A stretch of 64,000 nucleotides of DNA from Gigantopelta aegis (GCF_016097555.1 NC_054712.1:42043880-42107879); one strand, 5' to 3'. Positions 43,600-55,746 are shown, counted from the first letter of the stretch. Program-made: numbers and translations. The notes: generated from the letters alone by a model not told the origin.

Positions 43600-45200
43600 G
43601 AATTTAATAGACATGGGACCTTAAAAAGCATCTGAAAGATATTTCAGGGTCTGGTCATGCATGTATATAGCTTTCATATAATTCCTAAGTGACTACCTTT
43701 AGACATTAATTACAGTAATAGCATTCGACCGGTGGCCATTTTGGAAAATATGACCTTGAAAATTGACCCAAGGTCATTTCAAGGTTACCAGCATAAAGGC
43801 CACATATTATTTCTTACAAGTGTTCAGTGCAAATATTACACATATCTGGTGTAAATTAGGCTTACAATGTGAGATGGGCGCCCTCTTATAAGGGCCCTAT
43901 GGGCAACCTAGGGAGACACCACAGCATCGTAGAGGTCTAAAATTAACGAGCTACTCTCGATTCACTAATATCAAAACCTATATTAGCTCGGCCATTTACC
44001 TTTCCACCGACCGTTCAAAATTGCGCCAAATTCCCTCAATCAAAATTGCGCACCCTTTTCTCTTTGGCATTTAACTGCTCCATTCAAATTCCATAGCACC
44101 ACCACCACCCCTACCCGCCTGCTACCGATTTGATCGGGCTGCTAGTGCTCACTTGCACCTGCCAGTGCAGGCGGTCCCCTCTCCCCTCCCCCCACCTTTC
44201 CTGTCATGTAAATTAGGACCCTGCTCTGAAAACGTGTGTGGCAACATTTTCGAGACCTGTGTGTTGTAAACATAATGAGTGATGAAGTCAGTTAAGGACT
44301 ATCTGTTATTTATTTTATGTTCATCTGGGTATGAACACAAAACATGGGGTATGAACACAGATGTTTGCTGATGATCTTTGTTTTTGTTCATATCCAAATG
44401 AACGTAAGAGAATTAACAGACAATACTTATAATTTTAAACCTACTTACTAATAATAACACTAAAAATTCATATTTTATTTTGAATTATTTTTTGGTTCTT
44501 CAACAAGGTAGAGATTAATTTCAGCCATAGTGACAATTGTTATACTTCCAGGCCTCGGTTACTAAAAAAACTATAGCTCTTTTGCAGACTAGTCATGCAG
44601 CAGAGGCCACCAAAAGTGAAATGTACCGGAACTGAAATTAATCCCTAGGGTGTATAGTTCATGAAAATATAAGATGACATTATTTCAAATTGGTGCGAAC
44701 ACGATGGCGGCCACTTCGAAAATGACCGCCAGTCCATCAATAACTGATGTTTATGGATGCTATAAGTTCATCAAAGCTGTTTGTAATACTATCAGAAAAT
44801 TGGTTGTCAAACAATTAAAATGGCTGACTAAAATGGCGGCGGTTTTTGGTATGAAAATCTAATAATTTGAGTTGAAATATTAAATTTTGATAGTTGACAC
44901 ATTTATAGTTGCCATGTTTTGAAGAGTCGAGCGTGGAATAATCTTCGTAGTGTTTTACCTTTCTAAGGACATATCATATTTTCCTCTGGGAATGTCCTTG
45001 GTTAAGAAGTGATGAGATATTTAACATGTCTCGGCAAAACAAGTCGGATGGAAAGGATATCAACACTAACACTTAAACACGGGACATGTCGTTGCTATGT
45101 GTTTTTGTTGATTATTTAAACAGATTCACCGATTATAGTCCGTCCAATCCTATAATATTGGGGTTTTGGGTAAATAATTTCAGTTTTATTTGACGCAAGA
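43600..45200. other. Gene-free stretch with dispersed phrases
   Basis: Contains ATGGCGGCCACTTCGAAAAT and TGGCCATTTTGGAAAATATG, phrases that look like parts of an old dispersed repeat. No coding frame is supported. A poly-A/(AAT)n tract is at 45228-45292. Confidence 0.4.
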
Positions 45201-45250
45201 AGAAAAATAAATGTGTTTTAGAAAATTAAAAAAAAAAAAAAATAATAATG

Positions 45251-45291
<41 letters not shown>

Positions 45292-45494
45292 TTTTAGAAA
45301 TAGATAACTTGTAGTACATTCCATAGTATGAAAAAGGTATGTCATGTGGGAAGGACTATATGAGTGCAGGTGATGCCCCAAAAGTGATCCAACTATCACA
45401 GGAAAAGTGCTATGAAGGATATGATTGCATTTCATGGGGATTTTCAAATACCATTTTAATGTCAACGGGTGATGTGTGAAAACCATATTGCGAA

Positions 45495-45806
45495 TCAGGG
45501 CCGTATCCAGCATTTTGTAAGTTAGCGGGGGTAGTAAAATTCTAAAACGTTTGTCGAAAGCGACGTCTGTAGGGCGTTTCAGGGGAATGCTCCCTTGAAT
45601 TGTTTGAAAGAAATGTACTCAGAGATGCATTTTTATGGAAATCAATGAATTAAGAACGGGCTGGGGGTAGGTGGCGGAGGGGGTATGAGACAGGCGATAG
45701 TACAGGGGTTTGTGAAGTTCTAGACTGTGAGAAGCGACATTTTGAAGAGGGTTCGGGTCATGCTTCCCCGATAAAAGTAAATTTTTTGTTTTAAATTCGC
45801 TTGGAG

Positions 45807-45844
<38 letters not shown>

Positions 45845-45930
45845 ATGTGTGTGTAACCTTAAAAAGAAACCGGTCTGCGCACGCGCCTATGAAACCAATG
45901 TGACTCCCCTTCTAGATCCGCCAATGAATA
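45495..45930. mobile_element. hAT-like non-autonomous element
   Basis: CAGGGCCGTATCCAGCATTT on the left and CCTTCTAGATCCGCCAATGA on the right are imperfect inverted ends. Inside are (CT)n and (GT)n. Confidence 0.45.
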
Positions 45931-46129
45931 TGCTGCATATCCCATGTCTATTTGCTACGGGTGGAAGATGGTGTTGACTGGAATGGTGAAGAAGACTATG
46001 CGAACAGTGTGCCTCCCATGGGTGGACATACCCACAGAAGAAATATAATCGATATATATCTGATCAATTCAGACGTCTAATCGCGTCCACTTTAGAGGCT
46101 TGTCACTTTGCTTGTGCTTTGATATTATA

Positions 46130-46235
46130 TTGTTCGAGAACATGTTTCTTATCGAGAGATGCAGTACACGTCTGTCAGATAATTGCGGTTGCACTGTTTT
46201 GTATTAGCTTCACATTGAGGTACGTATAAGTTAGT
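46130..46235 (+). repeat. Repeat R segment shared with 51885-51990
   Basis: CGAGAACATGTTTCTTATCG to TTCACATTGAGGTACGTA matches GTGAGAACAGGTTCTTATCT to CACACTGAGGTATGTA. Confidence 0.6.
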
Positions 46236-46379
46236 TCAGAAATAATAAATTGGGGAACTATATTTCATAGCGGGGTTTTCTTTTTGGACTTTGTTAACGA
46301 ATCGTCGATAGGATATATATCGCGTCCTGTTTCTACGTCTTCATTTCTAATCCTCTTTTTATGAAACTTCACACATTAT

Positions 46380-47616
46380 CAGGGTTGAAAATTAGCAGTT
46401 GCCCGGTCGCTAAGAGCAACCAAGAATTTTATAAAGGTAGTCCGTTGGGCGACCATCGATTTTAAAGTCTGGCGAGTATGGTACCAGTTAAAAAAGAAAC
46501 GCAGTGAAACTGGATCGAATGGCCAATATGACAAAAGACACCGCGTCTCTTTTGGCGCGAACTACAGATCTAGCAAGAGACGATATTATTGAACATGTGC
46601 TATATTTTGACAGCCCCAGGCTGACAGACTAAGTTTCAGCTTCTACGATTTTGGTCTGGGATTGTAAACAAATATAGCTCAAAACATATTGTAGACATTT
46701 GAATTGTTTTGTTTTTTAAAGTCGTCGGCTAATTGGAATGGACTGGATACGCCATAATTATCTAGTAGACCTATTTTTTTTTTTTTACATTATTAAATGT
46801 TATGGTACAAATAAATCCTATTTAATTAGCTTATTAGTATTTTATTCATTAGCTTATTAGTATTTTATTCTGGGACAAAATTAAAATTTATCTTGTAGTT
46901 TTAACTCACACTAACAATGAAATTTTCCATTACTACAGGGATTATTCCAAAAGTCAATTAATTGGCATGTAAATATAAATTTCATTAAAAAAACATAGTA
47001 ATTTATTAAATTGTATGGGTATTTGGGGAAATAGTGGATGATTCCATCAATCTTATCTAGTGCCTTGTCTATAGAACAACTTATCCCTAGAAAATCCTTT
47101 ACTTGAGAGTTCATCTCTCTTGCATCGCCATAAAGAGGACTGCCACTCAGACTAATTTACTAAAACATGCGCAGTACTACCTTTTATGGTTTTAGTATCT
47201 TTATACTGCAATATCAGTTACTTCAGAGACAATACACGTCAAACTGCATAAATTGGCTGTTCTAGCATTTTTGTATTAAACATTATATTTAATCTGTATC
47301 ATTTAATTGTAATTTGTAAAGAAACATTTTTTATTTATAATGGATTTCTTTTACCAAAAAAAAAGGTTTTTGGGTTTGTATGGTTTAAAACTTAATAATA
47401 TGTTTTTTAATATGAATTTTAACTTCATTCATCGTTTTCCTTCTGACGCACACGGACTATATACATGGTTATTATTATACATGGTTATTATTCAACAAAC
47501 AAAATTCTAGTTTTGATTTTTGTTGTGCAGTTAAATTGGACGGCTAGTTGAATTTGAGAAGGGCCAGTAAGATTTTAGGCTGGCGACCATGGTTTTCATG
47601 TTAATTTTCAACCCTG
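46380..47616. mobile_element. hAT-like non-autonomous element, 1.24 kb
   Basis: Ends CAGGGTTGAAAATTAGCAGT and ATGTTAATTTTCAACCCTG are inverted. Ends and size fit hAT. No transposase frame. It contains a direct duplication near 46830-46870 and the repeat shared with 15000-15200. Confidence 0.6.
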
Positions 47617-47785
47617 TAAATGCACTGAAGAAGGATTGTTTAGGACAGTGTTTCACCCGTGTATACGCATACGTACAATGATAAATATAACTAATCTATA
47701 TTACTTTATGTTTTAGAATAATTGTCTAGCATAAATAGAAGTCGGGTTTTGATCACGCTCCACGTTTGTCACATATAATTATGAC
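47617..47785 (+). repeat. Repeat R copy with empty insertion site
   Basis: ATGCACTGAAGAAGGATTGT to GATCACGCTCCACGTTTGTC aligns with 50170-50240 plus 51744-51880. ACGTACAAT is single here (47671-47679), marking the empty site of the element at 50241. Confidence 0.8.
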
Positions 47786-47844
47786 GCCGGTTTGGAAGTA
47801 TATCTTTCTTTTTCTTCTTTCTATTTCCACTTAGATATATATAT

Positions 47845-48348
47845 ATAGCGGCCACCTGTATTCAGCGGTCACCTGCCTGAAGTGGCCACTTTTTCCCTCC
47901 CAAATGATTTATAACGTAAATGCACCTGTAATAGGCGGTCACCTGTCTAACGCGGCCAGCGGCCACCCAAATCGCTAAAATACCTGTATTAAGCGGCCAC
48001 AGTAAATGTTTACTATTACGCTTGACATTTGTAGGTTCACTTTCTATGACAATACACCGCATGAAGTAGAAATTAAATAATTAAATGGAAAGAGAAAACA
48101 AACTTGTTGAGAAGGGTTAATTTAATCCATTCCAGTTGCAGTTTTTCCTTAAGGAGGCGACATGTCAAAAGTTTATTTATAGTAAACTGTGAAGCACACA
48201 TCCGTTAATTAGCAGTACAGACGCTAAAACAAAAAACAACAACAAATGTTTTAAAGACTATATGTCTTAACCTGTAATCAGCGGCCACCTGTCTTAAGCG
48301 GCCACTTTTATCTACTCCCTTGTGTGACCGCTTAAGGCAGGTTTCTCT

Positions 48349-48352
<4 letters not shown>
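47845..48352. repeat. GCGGCCACCTGT repeat
   Basis: GCGGCCACCTGTATTCAGCG, GCGGTCACCTGTCTAACGCG, TGTATTAAGCGGCCACAG and TCAGCGGCCACCTGTCTTAA form two clusters, the last ending in the inverted GTGACCGCTTAAGGCAGG. It is a dispersed GC-rich repeat in AT-rich DNA, probably a TIR element. Confidence 0.6.

Positions 48353-48357
<5 letters not shown>

Positions 48358-48430
<73 letters not shown>
48358..48430. repeat. (TA)n microsatellite
   Basis: About 36 TA units, directly followed by a hairpin. Confidence 0.96.
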
Positions 48431-48431
<1 letters not shown>

Positions 48432-48432
<1 letters not shown>

Positions 48433-48598
48433 CAGATAATCTGTATAATCAGGTAATATGTATATTACCTGATTTTTTTCAGCTAATATGTATATTACCT
48501 GTTTCACTCAGGTATTATGTATATTAGCTGAAAAAATCAGGTAATATACATATTACCTGAAATATACTTCACTAATTTATACAGATTACAGAATGTTC
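48432..48598. repeat. Hairpin built of AATATGTATATTACC units beside (TA)n
   Basis: CTGTATAATCAGGTAATATG mirrors CATATTACCTGAAATATAC. Inner arms AGCTAATATGTATATTACCT and AGGTATTATGTATATTAGCT also pair. Confidence 0.85.
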
Positions 48599-48965
48599 AC
48601 CATTCTATCCCACATGACAACATATGATGGAGTCTTTTTCTCTCATTCATTCGGTAAATAAACCATTATTTTACACGAACAAACACAGATGGTTGAATAA
48701 GTAACTTGTTTATTTAACCATTGTATCTTAAATAAACTACACTATTGTATTTACCGTGTTTGTTTCATGTGTTAAATTATATTTAACAGTACAAATTAAC
48801 AAGGCAGCTTTTAAAATGAAGGTTTTAATAACAAAATATTAACTTAAAACTGTCGAATGACCTCACGTCACCACCTCACATTAATATGATGTCATATATT
48901 ATAAACAACGTCATGTTAAACGCAAGCGCGTGATATCCCATGTAAGATAGAAATTTCTTACATGG
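48590..48965 (-). mobile_element. Family G repeat, reverse copy
   Basis: ACATATGATGGAGTCTTTTT, AACAAGGCAGCTTTTAAAAT and GATGTCATATATTATAAAC match 1370-1830 in reverse, here without the 48-bp amplification. Confidence 0.75.
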
Positions 48966-49014
48966 CTTTCTTTCGTGGGATAGCTATGTTCCATATACTT
49001 GAGGGTGAGAGAAA

Positions 49015-49021
<7 letters not shown>

Positions 49022-49074
<53 letters not shown>

Positions 49075-49167
49075 TAACGCCAGTTTGGATATATATCTCT
49101 CGTTTACACACATAATTTGACGACAGTTGGGAACTGAGACACTCATGTGTTTTTGTTTTTGTTTTTG

Positions 49168-49208
<41 letters not shown>

Positions 49209-49265
49209 TTTTAACTAGGGTTCCCAATTGTCGTCGAATTATGGGTGTAAACAGGTTTTGTAATA
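49022..49265. mobile_element. Hairpin element flanked and split by (TA)n
   Basis: GTTTACACACATAATTTGAC then GACAGTTGGGAAC pairs with GGGTTCCCAATTGTCGTCGA then ATTATGGGTGTAAAC. TA tracts lie at 49030-49070 and 49174-49204. Confidence 0.75.
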
Positions 49266-50240
49266 TTTATTTATATCTTATCTTTAATAAAAAAAATTGT
49301 AAACTGATAGCGAATGTGTTCTGTATTGTGAATGTTTAATTACATTCTTTTTCCAGGATCAAATGAAAATAACACCCGGAAAGCCAATGACGTCATTAGC
49401 GATTGGAACAGGCGAAGTTGACGATTCAAGGGTCTACAGTTAGATTATAGCCAGTTATTTTTTTCAAGAAATACCAAATATACAGTTAGTTCCGTAGAAA
49501 AACGATTCAGTTTACAATGGACATAACTATATGGAGTTTTTAGATTTGTGATGCCCGCAAATGTTTCATTTGTTTCATTTTTGACCTCAGGCTAAAGCCT
49601 TCGGTCTAAAATGACATTTGCGGCATCAAATAGACAATAACACCCGCAAATCTAAAAACTCCATATGGTCATCTCCTAATTTGATACCAGTTTCGTTTAG
49701 TTTACTCTTTTGTGATTTTGATTTGTATATGTAATACTTTATGTTAACAACCAATTTACAAATGTATTTTTACTATTTATTATTCCACTGTGTTCCTATT
49801 CAACTGGATATATTCACCTTTTCGTAGTAACCATTGTTCTAGAATACTCTAAGAGTTCAACGACTTTAGGACAGTTATAAAATAGTTACACATATTAGAA
49901 TCAATCAAGTTTATTGTTTGTAAAGAGGTATTTGTTGGTATAATTCTATGTAAAATATGGTATTGAAACCACAACAGTGTTGGGTATTTCAATGAGAAAA
50001 ATGGTAAACTATAATATTTCGCTCACACTGAAGAGGTAAAATCACACCCTTCAACTGAATATTTCATATGTGATGCAGGAACAATTGACGATTTATTTGG
50101 TATTTTACAAAAAGTTTTACTTCCCAATTGCAATGGCGACTTGCTGTGTGTAGGTATTATAAATATTTAATGATGTAACTGCACTGAAGATGGATTCTTT
50201 TGGGGATAGTGTTTCGCCGGTGGATACGCATACGTACAAT

Positions 50241-51743
50241 CATCTTCATAAATCAAGGCTAATATTCGTTCCTCGTTGTGACGGACCATGCTCTTAATTG
50301 TTTTTCGCCTGTGGCGATGTTAATTGTTTTAGATGGCCGTGTGCAGTCCCAATATGCACTTAGACAAGGTGGGCACCTTGTTACGTAATACCTTCGCGCG
50401 ACCGTGCATCCCAATATGCACTTAGTCCAGGTGTGGAGGCCATGTGGCCAGTGGTTACGTAATACCTCCGATAGTGCGGTTCTACGACCGTGATTTTTAG
50501 CGATTGGCGACAGCTAGTCTGACCAGCTAAGAAAAATATGCCTTCCTGGTCGCTCTGGAAATATCACTTGTAGGTATTCGGTACCGCCTTGTACCCCCAG
50601 GCGATATTCGGATTTTTGTAATAAATAGATAGGATTTTAGAGATATCGGGGAGAAACATATTGGAAGGCTTCCAGGGAACCCGTCCGTTTGGACTTGGTA
50701 AATATTATTTCTGCTCTGTTGTATAACCTTGATGTGATTGATGTGACTTTAAATATTTTAATACTGTATTATACCAATATTAATTAGACAGTGTTTCCAG
50801 GTAAACTGACGAAGTAAATTGTAGGTTTCACTGTCTAAAATTATTAAAGCTTAACCAGTCATCCTAGAGGACCTAGGTAAACTGTAGGTTATTGGCTTTA
50901 TTGTGACAGGTACCAGTATTAATTCTGTATTACAAGGTTACTGAATGAGTAGTTAAGGGTTAATTAAAAATTAACCAGTTAGGAATAGAGTTGTAATTCC
51001 TTTATTAATTAAGTTCCCCTGGAAGCGTTTCTCAATTATCACACGTGTGGGTGTTGTATCACGGTGAAGTGATTAGAATATTGTGTAAACTAGACACCTA
51101 GTGATTAACTAATTAAGTGATTAGTTCTGGGTTGTTATTATTATTGTTGTTGTAAATCACTACTGCGGCAGTACATTTGACAGCATAGTATTAATACAGA
51201 TTCCAAAGTGTATAGTGTTTTTGTTGTGTTTTCTAGTGAACTAAACGTGCTATAATAACATATACTTTAGATAAGATCTATCTCTGATCATACCTAGAGA
51301 CGAGCCACTCGGGTTTTAAACTGCCTGATACAGAGAGATCTAATAGATATACAGTTAGGAGAGATATTTGGATAATCGAGTTTTATTCAGTTACGGGTAT
51401 TATAGGATCCCCGTGACACTCGTATTCAGCCTTGATACATGTCGTCAAGAAATCGTGCCACAAAATGCTTAAATTTCATTGGATGCGATGAGATCTGATT
51501 CCCTTATTATTGTAAACAAAGATGGCAGCGTCAGCGTCCGGCGGTTAATTTTTTATATTGCTTTCATGATTGTCACATGTTACCGATGCTGTGATTGGTC
51601 AGCGATGTCATCGTGTAAGGGACATAATCGGTGTTACAAATTTTCTTCCAATAGAGGGCGCTAGTAGTGGATATCAGTAATCTTGACTACATGTATCAAG
51701 GCTGAATACGAGGAACGAATATTAGCCTTGATTTATGAAGATG
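50241..51743. mobile_element. Long-TIR foldback element (MULE-like?) with 9-bp target duplication
   Basis: Left end CATCTTCATAAATCAAGGCT then AATATTCGTTCCTCGT; right end ACGAGGAACGAATATTAGCC then TTGATTTATGAAGATG. The arms continue (ATTCAGCCTTGATACATGT), giving perfect or near-perfect TIRs of about 56 bp. ACGTACAAT flanks both sides (50232-50240 and 51744-51752). Without the LTR inside it the element is about 356 bp. A 9-bp duplication and long TIRs suit Mutator-like elements; the class is inference. Confidence 0.85.
50277..51418 (+). mobile_element. Solo LTR, Gypsy-type size
   Basis: A 1142-bp unit beginning TGTGACGG and ending CCGTGACA, flanked by the 5-bp duplication CTCGT at 50272-50276 and 51419-51423. 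No internal retroelement region is present, so it is a solo LTR left by LTR-LTR recombination. Gypsy-like by target length and TG...CA ends. It is younger than the TIR element it interrupts; ends and duplication are intact, so fairly recent. Confidence 0.85.
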
Positions 51744-52312
51744 ACGTACAATGGTAAATACACGACATTGTATAGTCAATGGTATCAATCTTTATTACTT
51801 TGTTTTAGAATAATTCTCTAGCATGAGTAGAAGTCGGGTTTCGATCACGCTCCACGCTCGTTACATTGTATGTGTGTGGTTATATTGGTTGATGTGAGAA
51901 CAGGTTCTTATCTAAAGATACCCGTCAGTCAGATGTATGCGCTACTTATCGGCTGTCCTGAGTTGTATTGGCGCCACACTGAGGTATGTATCATGTCCGA
52001 TCACGAGCATTACGCGAAAACGATCTGCAATTGTCTCGCTTAGCACACTCCATCCTACAGTTCACCTTGATTCTGACACTGCTTGTGGAGGTCATTACAC
52101 AATCCATAATTATGACATCATCAACCACGTGATTCCGAATCCACAAAAACTACTCAATAGTGTCGTTGTAAAATAAGAAGGATCCCATCTAGTTCAGATG
52201 AATGGCTGGCACGTGGTTAAAGACCTGTAGCCTACTTTGCCCTCAAAATAGTTTCACCAGCGATTCAATATTTCTGAAAATACCTACAATCGCTTGCTTA
52301 AAATAGTAATCG

Positions 52313-52745
52313 GGGCGGGATTTAGTTCAGTTGGTTGGGTGCTTGCCAGAGTTGCTCTCGTCGCAGGATCGAACGACCTCGGTGGATTCATTCAACTCAG
52401 TGGCGTAGCGTGGGCAGGGCCACCGGGGCGGTTGCCCATGGCGCAAAAGTCTGGACTGGTGGGACTCGGGAAGTGCTAACGGTCCACTGGTTAGGGGGCG
52501 CAATACTTGCCATGCCCCTGGCGCTGGCAACCCACGCTACGCCACTGATCCAACTGATTGTGTTTTTTTCTCGTTCCAATCAGTGCACCATGTCTGGTCA
52601 GAGGTCGTGGTATGTGCTTTCCTGTCTCCGAGAAAGTGCATCCCTCTGAAGACTACGTGTCAGAATTACCAAATGCTTCACATTCAGTAGCCCATAATTA
52701 ATTGACCAATGTCCCTAGTGGTGTATTTAAACAAAACAAACTTTA
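52313..52745 (+). mobile_element. SINE type B interrupted by a hAT MITE
   Basis: The head GGGCGGGATTTAGTTCAGTT with B-box-like GGATCGAACGACC leads to the insert at 52398-52547. The body then resumes at CTCGTTCCAATCAGTGCACC and the tail is GTGTATTTAAACAAAACAAA. Confidence 0.9.
52398..52547. mobile_element. hAT MITE, 150 bp, in a SINE
   Basis: Inverted ends CAGTGGCGTAGCGTGGG and CCCACGCTACGCCACTG. Flanks ATTCAACT and ATCCAACT form an 8-bp target duplication with one mismatch, the hAT hallmark. It interrupts the SINE cleanly. Confidence 0.88.
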
Positions 52746-52830
52746 ACTTTAAAATAGTATTCTACCGTGCACGCATTCAGACGAACCTGTGTTACGGTAG
52801 GTGTAGAATGGTTTCTGTCGTCTGCACTGG

Positions 52831-53072
52831 TACAGCGTTCGCTCGATACGCGATCGGTGTGGGATCGATCCTCGTCGGTGGGCTATGCTGTCTGTGGGAT
52901 GGTGCATGTATAAAAGATCCTTTGCTGTTAATCGAAAAGAGCAGCCCATGAAGTGGCGAAAGCGGATTTCATCTCTCAATATCTGTGTGGTCCTTAACCA
53001 TATGTCTGACGCCATATAACCGTAAATAAAATGTGTTGAGTGCGTCGTTAAATAAAACATGTCTTTCTTTCT
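52831..53072 (+). mobile_element. SINE type A with internal deletion
   Basis: The head has GGATCGATCCTCGTCGGTGG and jumps directly to CTGTCTGTGGGATGGTGCAT, skipping about 75 bases of body. The tail is GTGCGTCGTTAAATAAAACA. Confidence 0.9.
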
Positions 53073-53099
53073 AGTGCGTGCTCTAAAGTGGCAGTCCTC

Positions 53100-53790
53100 C
53101 TACAAACGGAATTGCAACCATATACCGTGCACACGATCCGCTCTGCTCTGTAGACAGTGACTCATGGCTGCATTACCCTCTACGAATGTGTCATTGCTAC
53201 TTCAGAGATACGATACTTAATATACCGATGGCAGATACGTAATGACCATACACGTTACGGCTACTATTAAACATTTCTTAAATGTTACATTTAAAGATAT
53301 TTAAAGATTGTTTGGATGTCTTACTGGCGGTATTTATTTGAGGACCACCTACGGGGTCTATGGAAAATAAACATATATCTCTCTATAAAAGCTCGTGTGA
53401 GAAAACGAGGTGTGATTGGTTGGGGGAAGGGGGTTGGTTGGGGGGGGGGGGGGGGGGGGGGGGGTATGGCCCCATGGTCCCTTTTCTGGCTACCAACGTT
53501 AAAGACGGGGATTTTGCGGTATTTGACTTAATAACTGACCCATTAAAATAAAATCCTAAAGTATAAATAAATTCATTCATTCAAAACAAAACAAACAAAT
53601 AAATAAATAACACAATAAATAAAGCAATGAATAAATAAAAATAAATAAATAAGCAACAATAAATAGCAAAATAAATAAATAAATAGCAAAATAAATAAAT
53701 AACAATAACAATAAATAAACAAATAAATAAATAAACAAATAAATACATTAATAACATTAATAAAAATAAAATAATATTTACCTCGATGAT
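53100..53790. other. Gene-free stretch with low-complexity tracts
   Basis: G run at 53440-53463 and an (AAAT)n-rich tract at about 53585-53775; frames across them are artefacts. Confidence 0.7.
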
Positions 53791-53798
53791 GTACAAAA

Positions 53799-54105
53799 AA
53801 GTTTTTGTTTAACGACACCACTAGAGCACATTGATTAATGAATCATCGGCTACTGGATGTCAAACATTTGGTAATTCTGACTCGTAGTCATCAGAGGAAT
53901 CCCGCCACATTTCTCCTAATGCAGCAAGGGATCTTTTATATGCACCATCCCACAGACAGAATAACACATACCACGGCCTTTGATATACCAGTCGTAGTGC
54001 ACTGGCTGGAACGAGAAAAAGCCCAATGGGGCCACCCACGGGGATCAATCCCAAACCGACCGCGCATCAAGCGAGCGCTCTACCACTGGGCTACGTCCCG
54101 CCCCT
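53799..54105 (-). mobile_element. SINE: B-type tail with A-type head
   Basis: The tail is GTTTTTGTTTAACGACACCA with CATCGGCTACTGGATGTCAA. The head reads CGCTCTACCACTGGGCTACG. Near full length. Confidence 0.92.
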
Positions 54106-54206
54106 CGATGTTGTACAAATGCAAAATAAAACCATTGCTAGCAACACCATAAACGTGTTTGGCAAGGTTCGTCTTTCCCAAAACCCGCACGCAAGTGCAC
54201 TGTGTA

Positions 54207-54271
54207 GGCAGTGCCGGGTTTATGGGGGCAAAGAGGGCAATTACCTCGGGCCACTCTTCCAGAGCCCCGAG

Positions 54272-54304
<33 letters not shown>

Positions 54305-54465
54305 CTAAGGACTTCCTTTATGACATTTTTTTTAAATAATTATAAAATTAGCTCATTTTTTATTTGGCATGTAATTTAATTTCTATGTTGGGCACCACCC
54401 GAACATGAAGTGACCCGCCACCCCAACCTCCACCCCAAGGTCTAAATCCGGCCCTGTGTATAGGT
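54207..54465. mobile_element. hAT-like MITE with poly-C core
   Basis: GGCAGTGCCGGGTTTATGGG on the left, GGTCTAAATCCGGCCCTGTG on the right; C run at 54272-54301. Confidence 0.55.
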
Positions 54466-54559
54466 GCAGACATCTTCTTGACCATAATGGAATTGGCACT
54501 ACCAGACAGTGTTTTTTTAAAGACGAAAATTGTGGGGTTTCTAACGAAAAGCAGATAAC

Positions 54560-55745
54560 TTGTCAAGGTGAGCGTTCTGGTTTTCATTGTATTGATTTCG
54601 ATGATTTTTTATTTTTTATATATTTATTTACTTTAAATAAATAATAAAACAATAAGAAAAAAAACAAGAAGAAAGAAAGATTAGAAGGGAAGACAGACGA
54701 CCGAAGAAATGAACAAGAGCAAGAAGGAAAATGATAAATATTCTCTTATTTGTGCAATTAACACACGAGAAGCTGTTTGTTTTTTTCTTTGTGATATCAA
54801 ATGATATTTAATAATTAACTTTTTATCAGTGTCAGATTTCCATGCCTTGGATCAAGCTTCTTCTCTTCGTTTTTTTTTTTTTTTTTTTTTTTGGAGTGGG
54901 TGCTAGTGGGGTGGGTGTGGACTAGATGGGCTTATTAACAATGTTACGCCGTGATGCATACTAAATATGCGTCTGCCTACATCTCTTAATGCTTGTATAA
55001 AAACCAGGCTGTAATTTTTTTAAACCACACACACGTGTGTGTGTGTGTGCGCGCGCGCGTGTATATGTGTGTGTGATGTATGTATTTGTATGCATGTGTG
55101 TGTGTGTGCATGCATGCATATATAGGAAATAACTGGCTACTGTCATACGATATTGGTTTTATCCTACGAAGATTTTATTCTTCAAAGGCTTTATCCTGCG
55201 AAGGTGCTCGATAGAGCCTCGCAACATTCTTCATTTCAGCTGAGCAGGATAAAGTCGATAGCTTTAGACAGTAACCAGTTATTTTATTTATCTTGCACTC
55301 CACATAAAACGAAAAAGTAATGAAATGAACCATTTTATTTCACATCTAGGTCCATACGTGTTGAATGCCTTGTCGTCTTCAATGTCTATGCACCAAAACA
55401 AAACAGTTTTAAGTTTCTGACTGCTCCAAATGAAACTGCACTGAACATTTTTACTTGTCCATAGAACAACTATCGAGGTAAAATGTGTTTGTCCTAGCAC
55501 ATTTTCACTTGTCAGGACAAACGGACAAGTGCTTATTTCGTTGTGGGCTTGAGTGAATACTTTACTCAAATAGATCTATGTTTTTTCGTTAATGTTTGTT
55601 TCGTTTTGTAGTGATCAGGATTCTTTTTTATTACATATTAGCAAGCCTGTACCTTAGAAGCTATGAGCATGAATGGTGGGTGGAGTTTAATTTTTAATCT
55701 TTCATTTTTTATTTGGTTTTTGTTATTTACTGGATATGTCATTGC
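54560..55745. other. Gene-free stretch
   Basis: T run at 54872-54892, GT/GC microsatellite at 55028-55115. AATAAA on the minus strand at 55627-55632 is a possible but unsupported end for SMPD3. Confidence 0.4.
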
Positions 55746-55746
55746 A

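Larger units (their letters stand above)
50170..51990 (+). repeat. Repeat R copy, occupied
   Basis: Split by the element at 50241-51743. The right part contains ATTACTTTGTTTTAGAATAA and GATCACGCTCCACGCTCGTT. It continues into the segment shared with 46130-46235. Confidence 0.75.

Noticed and set aside
44674-44862. 62-residue plus-strand frame with MAATSKMTASPSI
   Set aside because: It falls in a dispersed phrase with ATGGCGGCC words and has no support as an exon.
50277-51418. A complete LTR retroelement here
   Set aside because: Only one LTR-sized unit is present, with the 5-bp duplication at its two edges and no internal region, so it is a solo LTR.
53573-53821. Leucine/phenylalanine/tyrosine-rich minus-strand frames resembling membrane proteins
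   Set aside because: Translation of an (AAAT)-rich tract.
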